Shown here one piece after another: positions 38,375 to 51,549 of a DNA stretch of 64,000 nt; the first letter of the stretch is position 1, and every line of letters begins with the position of its first letter. The stretch comes from Anolis sagrei (taxonomy: Eukaryota; Chordata; Lepidosauria; Squamata; Anolidae): assembly GCF_037176765.1 (NCBI RefSeq), contig NC_090025.1, positions 75,617,545-75,681,544 of the forward strand. Reading direction: 5' to 3'. The notes beneath the pieces are model-generated. The model searched no databases and was not told where the DNA came from. It worked only from the letters and a program-made list of their open reading frames with translations. The translations under genes were made by a program, and so were the position numbers.

Positions 38375-38704
38375 CTTTTTGGGTGGCGCAGCAGGTTAAA
38401 CTGCTGAGCTGCTGAACTTGCTGACCAAAAGGTTGGCAGTTTGAATCCGGGGAGTGGAGTGAGCTCCTGCTGTCAGCTCCAGCTTCTGCCAAACTAATAG
38501 TTCGAAAACATACAAATCAATAGGTACCACTCCGGTGGGAAGGTAATGTGCTCCATGCAGTCATGTTGGTCACATGACCTAGGAGGTGTCTATGGATAAT
38601 ACTGGCTCTTCGGCTTAGAAATTGAGATGAAACCCCCCCCCCCCCGGAGTCGGACACAACTTGACGTAATGTCAGGGGAAACCTTTACATTTTTACCTTT
38701 TTGG
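38375..38704 (+). mobile_element. Sauria SINE
   Basis: GGGTGGCGCAGCAGGTTAAAC head, box B GGCAGTTTGAATCC, body CATGACCTAGGAGGTGTC, tail GGAGTCGGACACAACTTG and ACCTTTACATTTTTACC. About 100 bp from the previous copy in the same orientation. Confidence 0.85.
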
Positions 38705-38705
38705 G

Positions 38706-41320
38706 CACTGAAAAAAAACACTTCTAAAGCTCTACTATTTTTATGCACTGGTAAATCTCTGTTTTCCTGACAAATTGGAGATTGCTGGTTATTCAGTCAG
38801 TCTAACTACTAAAACCAGAACTGAAGTTAGAAAAGTAAGTGTTTTCCCGAGACTATTGATTACTTTCTCTCCATCATAACTCTTGGGAGGGTGTATCCTC
38901 AGAAACATAGATGACAAATCTGAGATTCGAAGCTTTAAATACCTAGAAGCACCACTCTGAGGTTATATAAGTATATATTTATTCTCTCCCACCCCCATAA
39001 TTACAAGTCTGGCATATTTGTGGTGAGGAGCAGATGTCCCTTCTTTCTTGCCCTCCCATTTTGCAGGTTAAAGATGTCCTAAACTATTATGTTAAACTTT
39101 GTTTTTACTCCATTTCCTGGTATTTCCAGTGCACTGATTTTAAGAAAGAGTGAATTCTTTTCTGACACACTGGAAATTGATTTGACTATTCAAACAAGAG
39201 TTTGTTAACAAATAACAACACATTAGTTCAGTGTGGACTACGTACTAAAAGCAATGGCTGGATGGGATAGAAATAACATTTCCATTTTACCTAGAAACTC
39301 AGAGATGTTAAGTGTAACCAAAAACTGTAAAGTAGTTACAATAAGATGGGAATTTTCATTCTTGTAGATGTTTGTTTCTACAAATATGTTACCATGTTGC
39401 AGTGTGCCTCCTCCTTTGGTAACTTTAATAAGTTTTGTGCAAGTTTTAGATGCCTTACAGGGGGGTTACAGAGCAAATACTAGAAGGTTGTTGACATTCT
39501 TAACCTTTGCTTCTGCCTCCACTTTTGGGTGCAGAATACAAGAAGAAAAGAAAACTTTGAAGATTAATACTAGAGACATGCCTATAAAATGGCACTTTGG
39601 GCACATCTGAAATGACCACTTGAAATTGACGTGGCAGAGAAAAAAGCAATTTCACTGTGTGAATGTTTATTTGTGAAATCCTGGAATTTGTCTGAGGCCT
39701 GGATAGTGCTTATATGCAATCCTGGCATTGAACTGGTTCCAGTATCTGTAGTAGCCATGAACATGAAAGAAACTTATGATTTCTTGCCAGTTGATACATT
39801 CAGAGCTTTAGAAACTAGGCCTGTAGCGAAAAAATCTAATGGATGCATTGGGATATTATGCTTGTCAACATCTTGATTCCCCCCCCCCCCCCCCCGGAAA
39901 TAAAGTCATGTCTGGGACACACTCATCAGACAATAAAATCTGAACTACTTTTAATCTTATTTCTCACAGTTTTTCACTATTTATTTTCCATTTGTCCATA
40001 GCACATATGCAGAAAGATGCACAGACTGTGCACTCAAACACATGCTTATGGGAGGGGGAGGGAAGGAAGAAAGAGGGAGGGAGAGAGAGAACAAATACAT
40101 TTGGTTTTAGCATTTTGCTATGAAGGCAGTGGAGCAAAGCTACCATCTGTGAGATTATGACTGAATGCCTTGTAAGTTAAACCTGCCCCCACCTTACAAT
40201 ATTGCGATATTGCGTCATTCCATAGCCATTGTGACTTCTAAGAAAGCAGGCAGTGCAGTGTGGAGAGATCCGGATCTCATCACAGCTTAATTAAAGGCAG
40301 CCTCCTACCACTTTTAATGCAGTACAAGTTACGGAAATCCTAACACTAAATCTGTAGATGACCTGATTCTGTGTCAGGGATTCGTACACAAAGAGTCATA
40401 TAAAATAATCAGGATGGTGGTGGGGGCGGGGTTAGGAAATGCATAGATAAACCATGCAAAATCCTCTTCTAAATGGAAAATTTTAAAAACTTGTATTGAC
40501 TTGCTTCTGAACTGTTCTCTAGCGTCAAGGGAATTCTGATATATTTCAAGGAATAAAAAGTGCTTCATCCACAGGAGTGTTTGTAGAATGAAAGCAAGCT
40601 GTGCTTATATGGGACTGAACCTGAAGTAACTGGATAGATAGCTGAAGTAAGGCTTATGGAGTATCTCAGCATACGTATAGATTCATATGGTGAAAATGGC
40701 CTTTCGGGAAATGTTATGGATAATTTATTTCCTCATATTTATGTCCCCCGAATTGTGATTTGAGACAACCAGAAGCCAATAATTTTTTGTCTCAACAAAA
40801 TAACAGTCAATATGACATGTAGTCATTTTATGATTTTAGCACTTTTTGCAGGTAGCTTCAGTACATTACATGGCAACAAATCAACCTGGGCATTTATTCA
40901 TAGGTAGGTATAGCAAAAATGTTTTCCTTCAGAAATGGAAGACATAGAAACTGCAATTGGTGAAAAAAATTAAGCCACAGATATAACATAATCCATGCTT
41001 AAAGATGAAGACCAATACCTTCTCATGTTGTGACCATCTCAAGCGAGAGTGTACAACATTCCAGAATACTGAATACAAAACACATCCTACTGAAGTGTGC
41101 CATCTATTAAGAACATATCCATCTTATCTGGATTTAGCTTCAGTTTCTTATTTTTTATCTTCACTTATCCTTGATTTCCATTACAATATATTACACTGTC
41201 ATACCTGAAACTAATAGGAAAGTAGAGCTGTCTGTGTTGTGGTTAGAGCTTGGAATATAGGTGAATTAATTAGATAAGGTTAAATGTTAGAAATTGCAAT
41301 ATTAAGTCATTATCAACATC
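38706..41320. other. presumptive FRYL intron, no recognisable element
   Basis: Unique-looking AT-rich DNA with a poly-C run at about 39878-39895 and a purine-rich patch at 40045-40095. No exon seen. Confidence 0.5.
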
Positions 41321-41322
41321 AT

Positions 41323-41435
41323 CTATATAAATAAAAATGTACTGTTTGTTTGTGGGATTAACAGAACTCAAAAACCACTGGGTGAATTGTGGCCAAATTT
41401 GGACACGACTCCAACCAAAGCAATTTAGATCCTTC
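41323..41435 (+). mobile_element. Helitron 5' end, variant
   Basis: TCTATATAAATAAAAATG, GTGGGATTAACAGAACTC and CCAAATTTGGACACG, then departs into (AAT)n at 41440-41470. 3' end not found. Confidence 0.6.
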
Positions 41436-41436
41436 A

Positions 41437-41800
41437 CGCAATAATAATAATAATAATAATAATAACAACAACAATTAACCGGAAAGAACTTACCCCCCAC
41501 AAAGCTAAATGCCTACACAGAGCATGCGGTAAAATAACCCCCCCCCCCCCCGCCCCTTGCTCCTGCATGAGGGAAAAAAACACAACAGCTGAGAGAGAGA
41601 GGCGGAACAAGAGAGGGAGGGAAAGGTGGCCGGTCTATCCCTCTGGCTACCCTCGCCTCTCTCTTCCCAAAGGATTCAGAAAGATAGAGGGAGGGAAGGA
41701 GGGACAGAGAGAGAGAGAGAGAGAGGACACCCTCTTCCAGATCTCTTTCCTTTCCTTTCCTTCTTGCCTCTTGACAGCATGGAGCTTCCTCTGCTGGGCT
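41437..41800. repeat. (AAT)n plus purine- and pyrimidine-rich low-complexity DNA
   Basis: (AAT)n at 41440-41470, poly-C at about 41538-41552, GA-rich at 41588-41735, CCTTT-rich at 41745-41765. Confidence 0.75.
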
Positions 41801-41804
41801 GCTG

Positions 41805-41975
41805 GGAACTCACATCAATGCTATGAAATCATGGGAGTTGTTGTTTTACAAGATCTCTGTCAAAGAGTTCTAGTGTCTCACAAAATTAAAATCTCAGAAT
41901 TCCATAACTTTGAACCATGTCAGTTAAAGCGGTATCCAACTACATTAATTCTACAGTGTAGATGTATCCTTGGAT
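41805..41975. mobile_element. MITE (GGGTGCAT family), truncated
   Basis: CAATGCTATGAAATCATGGG, CATGTCAGTTAAAGCGGTAT and ACATTAATTCTACAGTGTAG, then ATGTATCC. Left end missing. Confidence 0.55.
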
Positions 41976-42039
41976 AGATACACCTACTTTCTTGATCCCT
42001 CCCCCTCTTGGCTGGTCGTCCCTCTTGGCTGGTCGTCCA

Positions 42040-43440
42040 ACAAAATAATGCATCTCTCATCCTGTTGCAAAGAGGCAGTAGTTAGAGTTAGACCACTGCT
42101 GAAAAAAAGCCCTCCCTGGACCTCCTGGACCTTAATAACTACAGACCAGTGCCTTAACTTTCCTTTTTTGGCAAGGTGATTAAGAAGTCAGTTGCTTTCC
42201 AACTCCAATCAGTCTTGGATGACACACGCTTCCTTGACCCATTTCAAACCAGCTTAAGAGCAGAATACAGAGTGGAGACTGCTATGGATGCTTTAGTGGA
42301 TGATCTCAGTCTGACAAATGGATGTGTCCTACTGGTGCTTCTAGATCTCTCAGTGGCTTTTGATACCATTGACCGTGACTTCTGGCATGCCTGGAGGGGC
42401 TGGGAATCAGAGGTGATGTGTTGCAGTGGTTCCAGTCATACCTCTTGAGCAGGTTCTAGATGGTCGTGCTTGGGGTTAGCTGTTCCTCAAAAAGGGATCT
42501 GTATATGGCATCCCACAAGGTGCCATTCTATTCCCAGTGCTTTTAAACATTTAGGTGAAAACACTGGGAGAGATCATCCAGAGGCACGAGGCAGGGTGGG
42601 GTGCAGTCAGTACACTTATGACACCCAAATATATTTCTCCATGCCTTCAAAAACAGCTTTAGCTAAGGATACATGTCTCCTCTGAATGAATGGAGGAGGT
42701 AATGAGCTGGATTAAGAAAGACAAATTGAAACTGAATCCAGATAAGACAGTGGTGCTTGCCTGCGGATGGAGGTGTGTCAACTGTTCTGGATGGGGTTAC
42801 ACTCTCCCTGAAAGATTGTGTTTTGCAGCTTGGGAGTGCTTGACCAGTCTCTCCAAATGTCATCCTAGGTAAATGTGATAGTCAGGAGTGCTCACTACCA
42901 GTTTTGGCTGAACAGCTGTGCCTCCCCCTAGAATTGGAGGACCTAAAGATATGCATGCTCAAGGTTGAACTTCTGCAGTGTGTTTTACATTGGGCTACCT
43001 CTGTACTATGTTCAGAAAATCCCAATTAGTTGAAAACATGGCAGTCAGATTCGTTATAGGAACAGCTAGGAGTGAGCATATTACACTTAAACTAAAATAA
43101 CTTCACTGATTCTCAATTATTTTCCAGTGTTGGTTTTAACCTTTAACCTACATGGTTTGGTTCAAGGTTACCTACAGGATCACCTTCTTCTGTACAATCT
43201 GCCCTGAACACTGAGGTCCTTTGTGAAGCGGCTACTCCAGCCTGCCAGAACCCAACTTGAGACTGTCACCTTTTTATTGGCTGCCTCAAGACTGTGGAAT
43301 ATAAGACACATCTGAAGACGTATCTCTCCCAGCAGGCCCAAGACCCCTTTCCCCTGCCCCACTGTGGAAGAAAATGAATATCTCTGATCAGTTCTAGCCT
43401 GGTAACCACATACCCTGAAATGTTTTGGGAAATAAGGCTG
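42040..43440 (+). mobile_element. old L2-like LINE reverse-transcriptase region
   Basis: Broken frames encode NYRPVP, FQTSLRAEYRVETAMDALVD, then VLLVLLDLSVAFDTID (RT motif A) and later KDKLKLNPDKTVVLACG. Heavily interrupted; the most 5' LINE portion of this type in the window. Confidence 0.7.
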
Positions 43441-43444
43441 TAAA

Positions 43445-46015
43445 GAAATATGCATTCTGGATGTGTGAAAATCCATTTTTTTCCAGGAAGAATGTATTTG
43501 CATAAAACATTATTTTTAGGTAGCCAAAATTGTGTTTCCCTTTCACATTAAAATATCAGCAATTCTGCACCAAAAAAAGCATATGGCTATGTGGGAACAG
43601 TAGAGTTTTGGGGTGTGTGCAATTTATTTAATTTTTGTGGCTTCCAGGTTTGAGTAGCTCATTTTATTCATGCTATCTATTTGCAATCTCTGTAATGTAA
43701 TATTTATTGAACGTACTAGCAAATTTCCCCCCTCTTTTTAGTCAGTCATAGTCACCTGCCACATCCCATGAGTTCCGGTCTTGGGACATGAATATGTTGG
43801 ATGAAGGAAACCTTGTGATAAGGAACCACTTTGTTGTCTGTTCTAAAAGGTGTTTTTTGAAAGGAAGAAAAAACCCGAGTGTGTGCGTTCCTTGATGTGA
43901 CTTACCAGAAGATTTGGTATTGGGGCAGAAATAGCAGGGAAAGAATATGGTTAAAATACCCATATCATTCACAAAAAAGAGCATGTTGGCATGTTTCAGC
44001 AAACTTTTTATTCAAAACCAACACCATTCACATGTGAAGTGAAGCATCTGCATCAAGGAAGCCCTGCTTGAGTACCATAAAACATGTGGAGCCCATTGAA
44101 GGCTTCTTCTAGAATTCATCCAGGATTGATTTTTCCCCATTCACCAGTCTCAGGTTTTGTTATGAATTCCACTTAGGTGGTTTCACCTATGTCTTTGCTT
44201 TTCCCCATGCTGGAGATAACTGGTGAGACAGATGTACATGCTTTTTTACTTGCTTTTTCCCCCTAGTCACATATGCATTGCTAAGTAAGGGATCCAGAAC
44301 GCAGCTGTATGTTTATATTGCCATTTATAGACACCCACATGTAACTAAACTTGGATTGGCTAGAGCAGGATCTCCGTGTTTCCCATCCCAAGCTTTATTG
44401 CATTATTCACTGTAAATAAAAAATGTTTGTGTTTCTTCAACCTTTGTCCATCTTTCCCCAATGCCAACTTTCTTTGGGGGTCTTTATGAGGCTACTAAAG
44501 CTTCAATTCTGCATAAAATGATGATGCAAACTTGAAACATTAAGTAGGGATCTTTTGGCAGGTTCCAAAAAATTGTGCTAATAATTATCCTTCAAAATGT
44601 TCAAATCTAGTTCAGAGTTATTCTCATTGGAGGAGTGCTTCATAATTCTTTTTGGGTGTTTTCGTTGTTTTGTATGTAATCTTAAGTGATTACATCAAAC
44701 ATTACAAAGCTGTATGTATTACTAAAGTTTCACAGATGTCTGTTTTTACTCTTGCCTGCCCTGTGTGATTTGAAAACAGATTCTTATCATGTTCTTCTGG
44801 AAAGCTCTGATCAGGAAGTTGAGGCAATTGTGCATAAAATGTGGAAGATGATTAAGAAGGAGTGGGCTTCCCATGTTTGACTGTTTCTCCATTGTTTACT
44901 GCTAAAAGGAAATCAGTAAATTTTTGTATTAGAACACTGATAAAACCCATTTGAGTACAGCTCTGTTTACATCGCAGATCTTTTATCCTATGATAATTAA
45001 CAATATTCTGGTTTTGTTTTTTAAAACTAAGCCCTGCTCTTGCATGTTGAGACTTGAATTGTTGTAAACAGTTAGACGTTGTTGGAGCAGCCTTCAGGGT
45101 GAAATTAATAAGCTCTAAACACTAAAATACTTGCTGTAGCTCCTAGTAGGGAAGAGGAATGATGGTGGGGAGGAGTGGCATCCTGCAGCTTAAGCAAGCC
45201 AAAACAAGTATGTAACTGACATGAGTCTGAGGCACACTCTGTTGTGATTTTACAATAAGTTATTAAGTAAGCATGGTTGACTTTTAAAATGTTGTTATTT
45301 CTTGTTTGTAATAAGATGATGACTTTTTTTTCTGAGCATGCCGCTTACTGCATTTACAACCATTCCCTGAGTGGGGATTTTGAGCTGGAATACATGAAAA
45401 TCTTGATAGCTACTTCCATTATTGAAATACCCTATTTTACTGTAATGTCTACATTGAAACTTAGAAGTCAACCATCTGTTAAGTAAATAATATTTTGCTG
45501 TGAATTAATATCTTGAATGAAATTTACCTGAAAATGGACTGAAGAGGAAGTCTCAGTATCTCAGTGGAAGTTTGCTGTGGCTCATACTGCATTGAGTGAA
45601 TGGAAAGAAATCATTGCTAGGTAGAATTAAGCTAAAGTGGGAAAGTGGCATATGAAATGTGAGGTATTTGTCTACATATGTCAGACCTACTGACTAGTCA
45701 AAGTTAATAGAGGGTCCTATTTAGGTTAGATTGCAGGATGTAAATAAGTGTAACACACACAAACATATACACACGCTAATTATTGTTTTTCTCATTTTCT
45801 AGCTTTTTACACATCAATCCCTTAAACCTGTGCCAGTCGAGCAAGTGGACAAGATTTCTTTTTCATCTTTATACCTAATCCTGCATACTGAAAGCACAAG
45901 CTTGGCTTCTAGGACAGGGAAAATGTCATGATGGGTCCATCCCAGGTGGTTTCCATTGTATGATTCCAGATTGCTTTATACTGGTAAGATTTTACACAGT
46001 CTTTTATATGTTAGT
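43445..46015. other. presumptive FRYL intron, no recognisable element
   Basis: AT-rich unique-looking DNA. An open frame at 44686-44880 has no recognised similarity or fitting splice context and is not called. Confidence 0.5.
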
Positions 46016-46019
46016 GTAT

Positions 46020-46140
46020 TCATTTCTGGGTTATTTATTTATTTACTTACTATATTTCTATACCGCCATTCTCAGCCCGAGGGTGACTCATGGTGGTTTA
46101 CAGAACGGCACAATTTGATGCCCACAACAATACAAAGATA
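46020..46140 (-). mobile_element. L2-like LINE tail fragment
   Basis: TTATTTATTTATTTACTTAC then TATACCGCCATTCTCAGCC. A similar scrap is at 46420-46460. 46465-48050 shows nothing recognisable. Confidence 0.6.
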
Positions 46141-48072
46141 GTTAAAACATTTTAAAAATTAACATTGTTTTTTTCTCTAAATACTTAATTCTTCTTCTCA
46201 GAATGAGACTGGTATAGATATAATCATATGCTTCTAAATTCCTGTTTGTATTGAAGTAATTTTTGTAAAGTAATGCTTTTACTTTAATAATCCTTAATGT
46301 TATCAAATGTCTAAAAATGACTTGTGCCATTGTATGGCTATAAACAATGGATTCATTTTTAAAACATTTCTGATGACTTGCTTTTGAAAACTGAACTCGA
46401 CTGCCCACCAGTTTTGTTTTGTTTTTAATTTATTTAGAGCCTTTATATCCCACCATCCACCCAAAAAGACCCCCAAAAGAATTTACAAATTGTTATTTTC
46501 ACAGTTCTCTGTCCTCAGGCTTGCAATAAATGTGACAACATGCAAGGAACAGGGAATGGCTGTAGGGGATTAAATCTAGCAGATGCGGTTGCTCTTCTGT
46601 CCCTTGGAGGCTATGGCAGAGACATTGGAATAGAGGGAGGATCTCTCACCAGCCATAGGGACCAAAGCACAACAGAGCTGTACATGTTGTTTTCCACTTT
46701 CTCGGACCTCAGAGCAGTGGCAGTTGGAACAGTTCAGGTCAGGGTTGATTTGCTGTCCCTTAACAAGTATTTTTAAAACTTTGGCCAAAGCAGAAATAGT
46801 TTCCTCCTGAGATACTGCCTTTGAAAGAAATGAGAGGATTTCATGCCAACTGGGTTGGTAGTTGGAACTGGAACATAGATCTACATGAATATTGATCGAT
46901 AGGGGCACACATAAATGTTTGGAACTGTTGTTTGAGTATCTAGAGGAGAGAGTATTTAGTAGTTTGATCATTAATGCGCTAAGAAAACCTATTTTCTATA
47001 ATTATTGATCATAATTGCTCCCAGAGTGTTCATTATGATGTATGAATTCTTCAAATGTGCATAGAAGCTTCACTGTGTCTCCTCTTTCAATGGAAGTTAG
47101 TTTTTTTCTTTGTAAGGCCTGGCTGTTAGGATATGGTTTAATGTTTGAACAAAATCAGTCTCTTGATCTAACCTGCCTCAAAGCCTTGTTGCATTTGTTC
47201 ATTGCGCCTTGAAAGGAGGTTAGGATATAACCAAAATAGTCTGTATACTTTTCATGTGCAGATGTCGCCTGAATACTTTTCACAAACCACCTTAAAGTCT
47301 TTTCTCTTCAAGGTGTTTGTTCTATAGTTGGCATGTAATTTAAATTAGTTGAGTTAAAAACATACTTAACAAAATACCTGGTACTCAGAATAATGATTTT
47401 AGCTCATAATAACACATTATCTGAAGTATTGACCCGTCGTGTAAGATTCCTGAGCTTGAAAAGTCTGGTTCAGTATTGATATTAAAGAAGTGGGCATGTC
47501 TGGTCCCCTACACTGCTATATTTAACTCCATAAACTAGACTTGGGAAATGTGAAACGAATATTATCAATGGATCAAAGCAATTCCCTTTTTGAGAAATTT
47601 TACCTGTCCATTCCCATCTAATTGTAATCCTGGTTACTTAAGAAGTAAGATTTCAAAATGTTCTATATTTATTTTAATGTTCTCCATTTCTCTGAATGAG
47701 TTTGTGAAAAAAGGGAAACATATAAAAGTTACTTGATAAAAAATAGTTTTTTGACAGCAATATACAATGACTTGCCAGGCATATAAGGGTATTTGATGAT
47801 GCCTTTGAAATGATGGTGTAATTGTGCCACATTCCGTTCTTTGGCTTAAAAAAATATTGAGTTCTTGTGTTCACTTGTTTTTATTTTTGCTTCCATTAAA
47901 ATGAAGAACTAAATAACTGGCTCACAGGGCTGCTTAGTTGCTAACCAGATTGGCAGGCCAAAAGGTTACTGAACAAGTAGGCCAAAGGGAGTTAGAATGT
48001 GTCTCCCTATAGTTTTGGTCCATTCTTATTTTATTCCAGCTATATTCCTGCTTCTTAAGAAATTGGTTTAGT

Positions 48073-48257
48073 AAAGGTAAAGGTAAAGGTTTTCCCCTGA
48101 CATTAAGTCCAGTCATATCCGACTCTGGGGTGTGGTGCTCATCTCCATTTCTAAGCCAAAGAGCCAGTGTTGTCTGTAGACAGATTAGAACCTGCAACTT
48201 TTCAGTCAACAAGCTTAGCAGCTCAATGGTTTAACACACTGCGCCACCGGGGGCTCC
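48073..48257 (-). mobile_element. Sauria SINE, internally deleted
   Basis: (TAAAGG)n and CCCTGACATTAAGTCCAG tail at the left, CTGCGCCACCGGGGGCTCC head at the right. Flanked by the 18-bp duplication TTAAGAAATTGSTTTAGT (48055-48072, 48258-48275, one mismatch). About 185 bp instead of ~330, so the middle has been lost. Confidence 0.85.
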
Positions 48258-48284
48258 TTAAGAAATTGCTTTAGTGGAGATTTA

Positions 48285-48480
48285 TTATTTAGTTACAAGA
48301 TTTCTACTCCACCTTTCTCCACTCAGGAGGGTACTCAAGGCGGCTTATACATAGGCAACTATTTGATGCCATAAAACAATATACAATTAAAATAAACATT
48401 TAAATAGAATTATAAAATATATTAAAACAATTAAAAACATTTAAGATAATATCTTCAGAATTAATGTGGCTGAATTTGAA
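48285..48480 (-). mobile_element. L2-like LINE tail fragment
   Basis: ACTCCACCTTTCTCCACTC and GGGTACTCAAGGCGGC in reverse L2-like context. Confidence 0.55.
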
Positions 48481-48821
48481 GGAAATGTTGGGTTTCCACA
48501 ATCCATGCTTCCTTCTTTGAATCCCCCTTTAGTCTAAAGTAATTTGCTTCCAGTTATTCCCTCATAGATGAAGAGTAGCAGGCCATGACAATGTAGGTTA
48601 ACCTTCATACCACCAGGACCGAGGTTTTCCCTGTTTCCCAATCCTGTGTAATAACTATTAAAATACAGGAAAGTTTAGAATAAGTACAAATACTAAGAGT
48701 TAAGTGTTGATTAACTACATTGTTATTAGTTGAGTTGCAGCTGATATTCAGATGCATATGAATAAAAAAGTATCTGGTGCCAGTCCTCTTATAGATATTC
48801 ATCATTTCTGTGTATGATAAT

Positions 48822-48916
48822 GTTTATTTATATCCCGCCTCCTCTCCCTAGGGGACTCGGGCGGCTTACAACATAAATAATGCAATAAACAGGTATGAGA
48901 GAAGGGTGAATATATA
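48822..48916 (-). mobile_element. L2-like LINE tail fragment next to the hAT insertion
   Basis: TTTATTTATATCCCGCCTCC and GGGGACTCGGGCGGC. Confidence 0.55.
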
Positions 48917-48924
48917 CTTTAGAG

Positions 48925-49650
48925 CAGTGGTTCTCAACCTTCCTAATGCCGCGACCCCTTAGTACAGGTTCCCACGTTGTGGTGACCCCCAACCATAACG
49001 TTATTTTCATTGCTACTTCTTTAATTTTGCTACTGTTGTGAATCGTAATATAAATATCTGATATGCAAGATGTATTTTCATTCACTGGGCCAAATTTGGC
49101 ACAAATACCCGAAACGCCCAAATTTGAATACTGGTGGGGTTGGAGGGGATTGATTTTGTCATTTGGGAATGTTGGAATTGCTGGGATTTATAGTTCACTT
49201 AAAATCAAAGAGCCTTTTGAACTCCATCAATGATGGAATTGAATCAAATTTGGCACACAGAATTCCCATGGCCAAGAGAAATACTGGGAGAGTCTGGTGG
49301 ACACTGACCTTGAGTTTTTGGAGTTGTAGTTCACCTATATCTATAGACTCAAACAGTGATGGATCTGGATCAAACTTGGCACAGATAATCAATATGCCCA
49401 AATGTGAACACTGGTAGAGTTTGGAGAAAACAGACTTTGCCATTTGAGAGTTGGAGTTGCTGGGATTCATAGTTCACCCACAATGAAATAGCATTCTGAA
49501 CCCCACCAATGATAGAATTGGACCAAACTTCCCATGCAGAACACCCATGACAAAGAGAAAATACTATGTTTTCTGATGGTCTTTGGTGACCCCTCTGACA
49601 CCCCCTCGCGACCCCCACAGGAGTCCCGACTCCCAGGTTGAGAACCACTG
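48925..49650. mobile_element. hAT element, SPIN-like, non-autonomous
   Basis: Ends CAGTGGTTCTCAACCT and AGGTTGAGAACCACTG with the perfect 8-bp duplication CTTTAGAG (48917-48924, 49651-49658), which has the central TA typical of Buster-type hATs. The left 150 bp (AATGCCGCGACCCC, TGGTGACCCCCAACC, TCTGATATGCAAGATG) recall the SPIN non-autonomous elements spread horizontally among tetrapods. The interior is a tandem-like series of CCAAATTTGGCACA blocks. Family name from memory. Confidence 0.75.
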
Positions 49651-49659
49651 CTTTAGAGG

Positions 49660-50660
49660 ATAACAATCCCTTTCCCACATCTTTGTAAGTTACTTTTATA
49701 TGTGCCTGATTATCAGAAGATCTTTTAAAATTTTATTGTAAAGGGTTTTTTTTAAAGATAATCAAATCACTTGACACAGTGCATCTCTGTTAAAGCTTCT
49801 GAGAGATAATGGGGCTTTTAAAGCTTTTAACTGTCGTGCTGCAATCTAAACTTGCTCTTTTTACTGTTGACTTCAGGGTGCTTTGGTTTCTGTATGCTTG
49901 TCTTCACTTTGGAAAAGAGAACATTTAGCTTCTTTATTTCCTGGCGAAAGCATCAGAATGCATAACAGAGTAGAGAACTTTCCTTAATAGGAAGGAATAG
50001 AAGGAGATGAAAATTGGAAGTTACCCTATGACGGCTTGATCTGAGAAGGACAAATCCAACCACTGTTTACTTGGGAGAAATAGAGGAGCTAAAAACAAAG
50101 CTCTCTTCAAATTATAAGGCTGAACATCTATCTTTCAAAACGTTACTTGGTTGATTTTTTTTCATTTCTTTAGCTCTTCTCTGTTGGATTGGGTAACCAT
50201 TACTTTCAGATTTATTTTTCTTCTTCTGAAAGTTGGTAATGGCTGATAATTATATCTTTACTCATGCTGTTTTTATAGTCCTGCACAACAGATGTCTAAA
50301 GCCTGCAGAGTTTTGTTGCAAATTTTAGAAATATGAGTTAATTCTCCTCAGTTCTTTGAGCAAGTAAAAGGTGGGAATGGTATAATTAACTTAATTTCTT
50401 GCTTATTGTTGGGAGCAGAAATGGCAAAAGAACTTTTATTTGACTGGGAACTATCTCAGTGAGAAAGCTTAATTTTTAAAGTATTAGTTAACATTAAAAT
50501 ACCAAGCAATCATTGCAATGTTTCCCAGGTAGACACTTTGCTTTTTTCTTTTTTGAATGTAGCACACTTTCAGCCTATACATTCTTGAAACAACTAGTCT
50601 TGCGAGGTGCAAAAGGACTACTTTTATAAAGATGTTTATATTCAGTGAAATTGTCAGTGC
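49660..50660. other. presumptive FRYL intron, no recognisable element
   Basis: AT-rich; nothing identified. Confidence 0.5.
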
Positions 50661-50669
50661 TTTTACTGA

Positions 50670-50888
50670 TAAGGTCCCAAGTCCGCTTGAATGTTGAACT
50701 ATGACTCTGGAAACCAGGGTTCAAATCCATGCTTTGGTATGGAAACCCAGTGGATTGCCTTGAACAAGTCACACACTTTCAGCCTCAGAGAAAGACAAAG
50801 ACAAACTACAAATCTTACAAAACACCCTGGAGACCACCTTAGGGTTACCATAAGTCAGAAATTATTTGAAAGGCACACAACAACAGAC
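50670..50888 (+). mobile_element. CORE-SINE (MIR-like)
   Basis: tRNA-like box B GGGTTCAAATCC, core-like TTGAACAAGTCACACACTTTC and 3' end CATAAGTCAGAAATTATTTG, then GGCACACAACAAC. Confidence 0.65.
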
Positions 50889-51137
50889 GAGAAGGAGAAG
50901 CAAGTTTGCTGCTCCAGTTTACTCATTATACCATTTTCCATAGGGGAGGAGAAGGGAAAAGTCACAGGGAACATGTGGGTAGGAGATCTTAGTTGGTTAA
51001 ATTGTTCCTTGTACTCAGTAGCTCAAGGTATAGATCTGACAGTACAAAACCTTCCTGAGATGCTCAGTGCACTCTACCTATGAAATCCAGTGTGGCCTCA
51101 CACAAGACAGGGGCCTTCCCAGTTCTCAAAGGAGATA

Positions 51138-51547
51138 CAGGTAGTCCCCAAGTTACAAATATCCAACTCATAGTTGCAAACAAGGCTAAGACAAAAGATA
51201 GTGAGATAAATCTTCCCCAAGGAAGGGAAATGCACTCCTGAAAGAGTTAACATGTGGGAAAGGTGTCTCCACTGACACCTTATCACTAATCATTGTTTAC
51301 ACAAAAGCCTTTTTTTATATCCAGTGATCACAGGAACAGAAAGTAAGGTGAGATCTTCTGGGGCACAGACAGAAAAACAAACAGAACAGGGGTGTTAACC
51401 CTTACCTATGCCATCCAAAGCTTGTGTGTGCGCGCATGCGTATGGCTGGAGTTACACTTAAAAATGTACCTGTTCCAACTTCACATACAACTCAGCTTGA
51501 GAACAAACCTACAGAACCTATCTTGTTTGTAACTTGGGGACTACTTG
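51138..51547. mobile_element. TIR MITE, probably Tc1/mariner type
   Basis: Left CAGGTAGTCCCCAAGTTAC and right GTAACTTGGGGACTACTTG are near-perfect inverted ends, each bordered by TA (51136-51137, 51548-51549). Non-coding interior. Confidence 0.8.
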
Positions 51548-51549
51548 TA

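Noticed and set aside
44686-44880. Small open frame as a possible FRYL or novel exon
   Set aside because: No recognised similarity and no splice sites that fit; chance length in AT-rich DNA.
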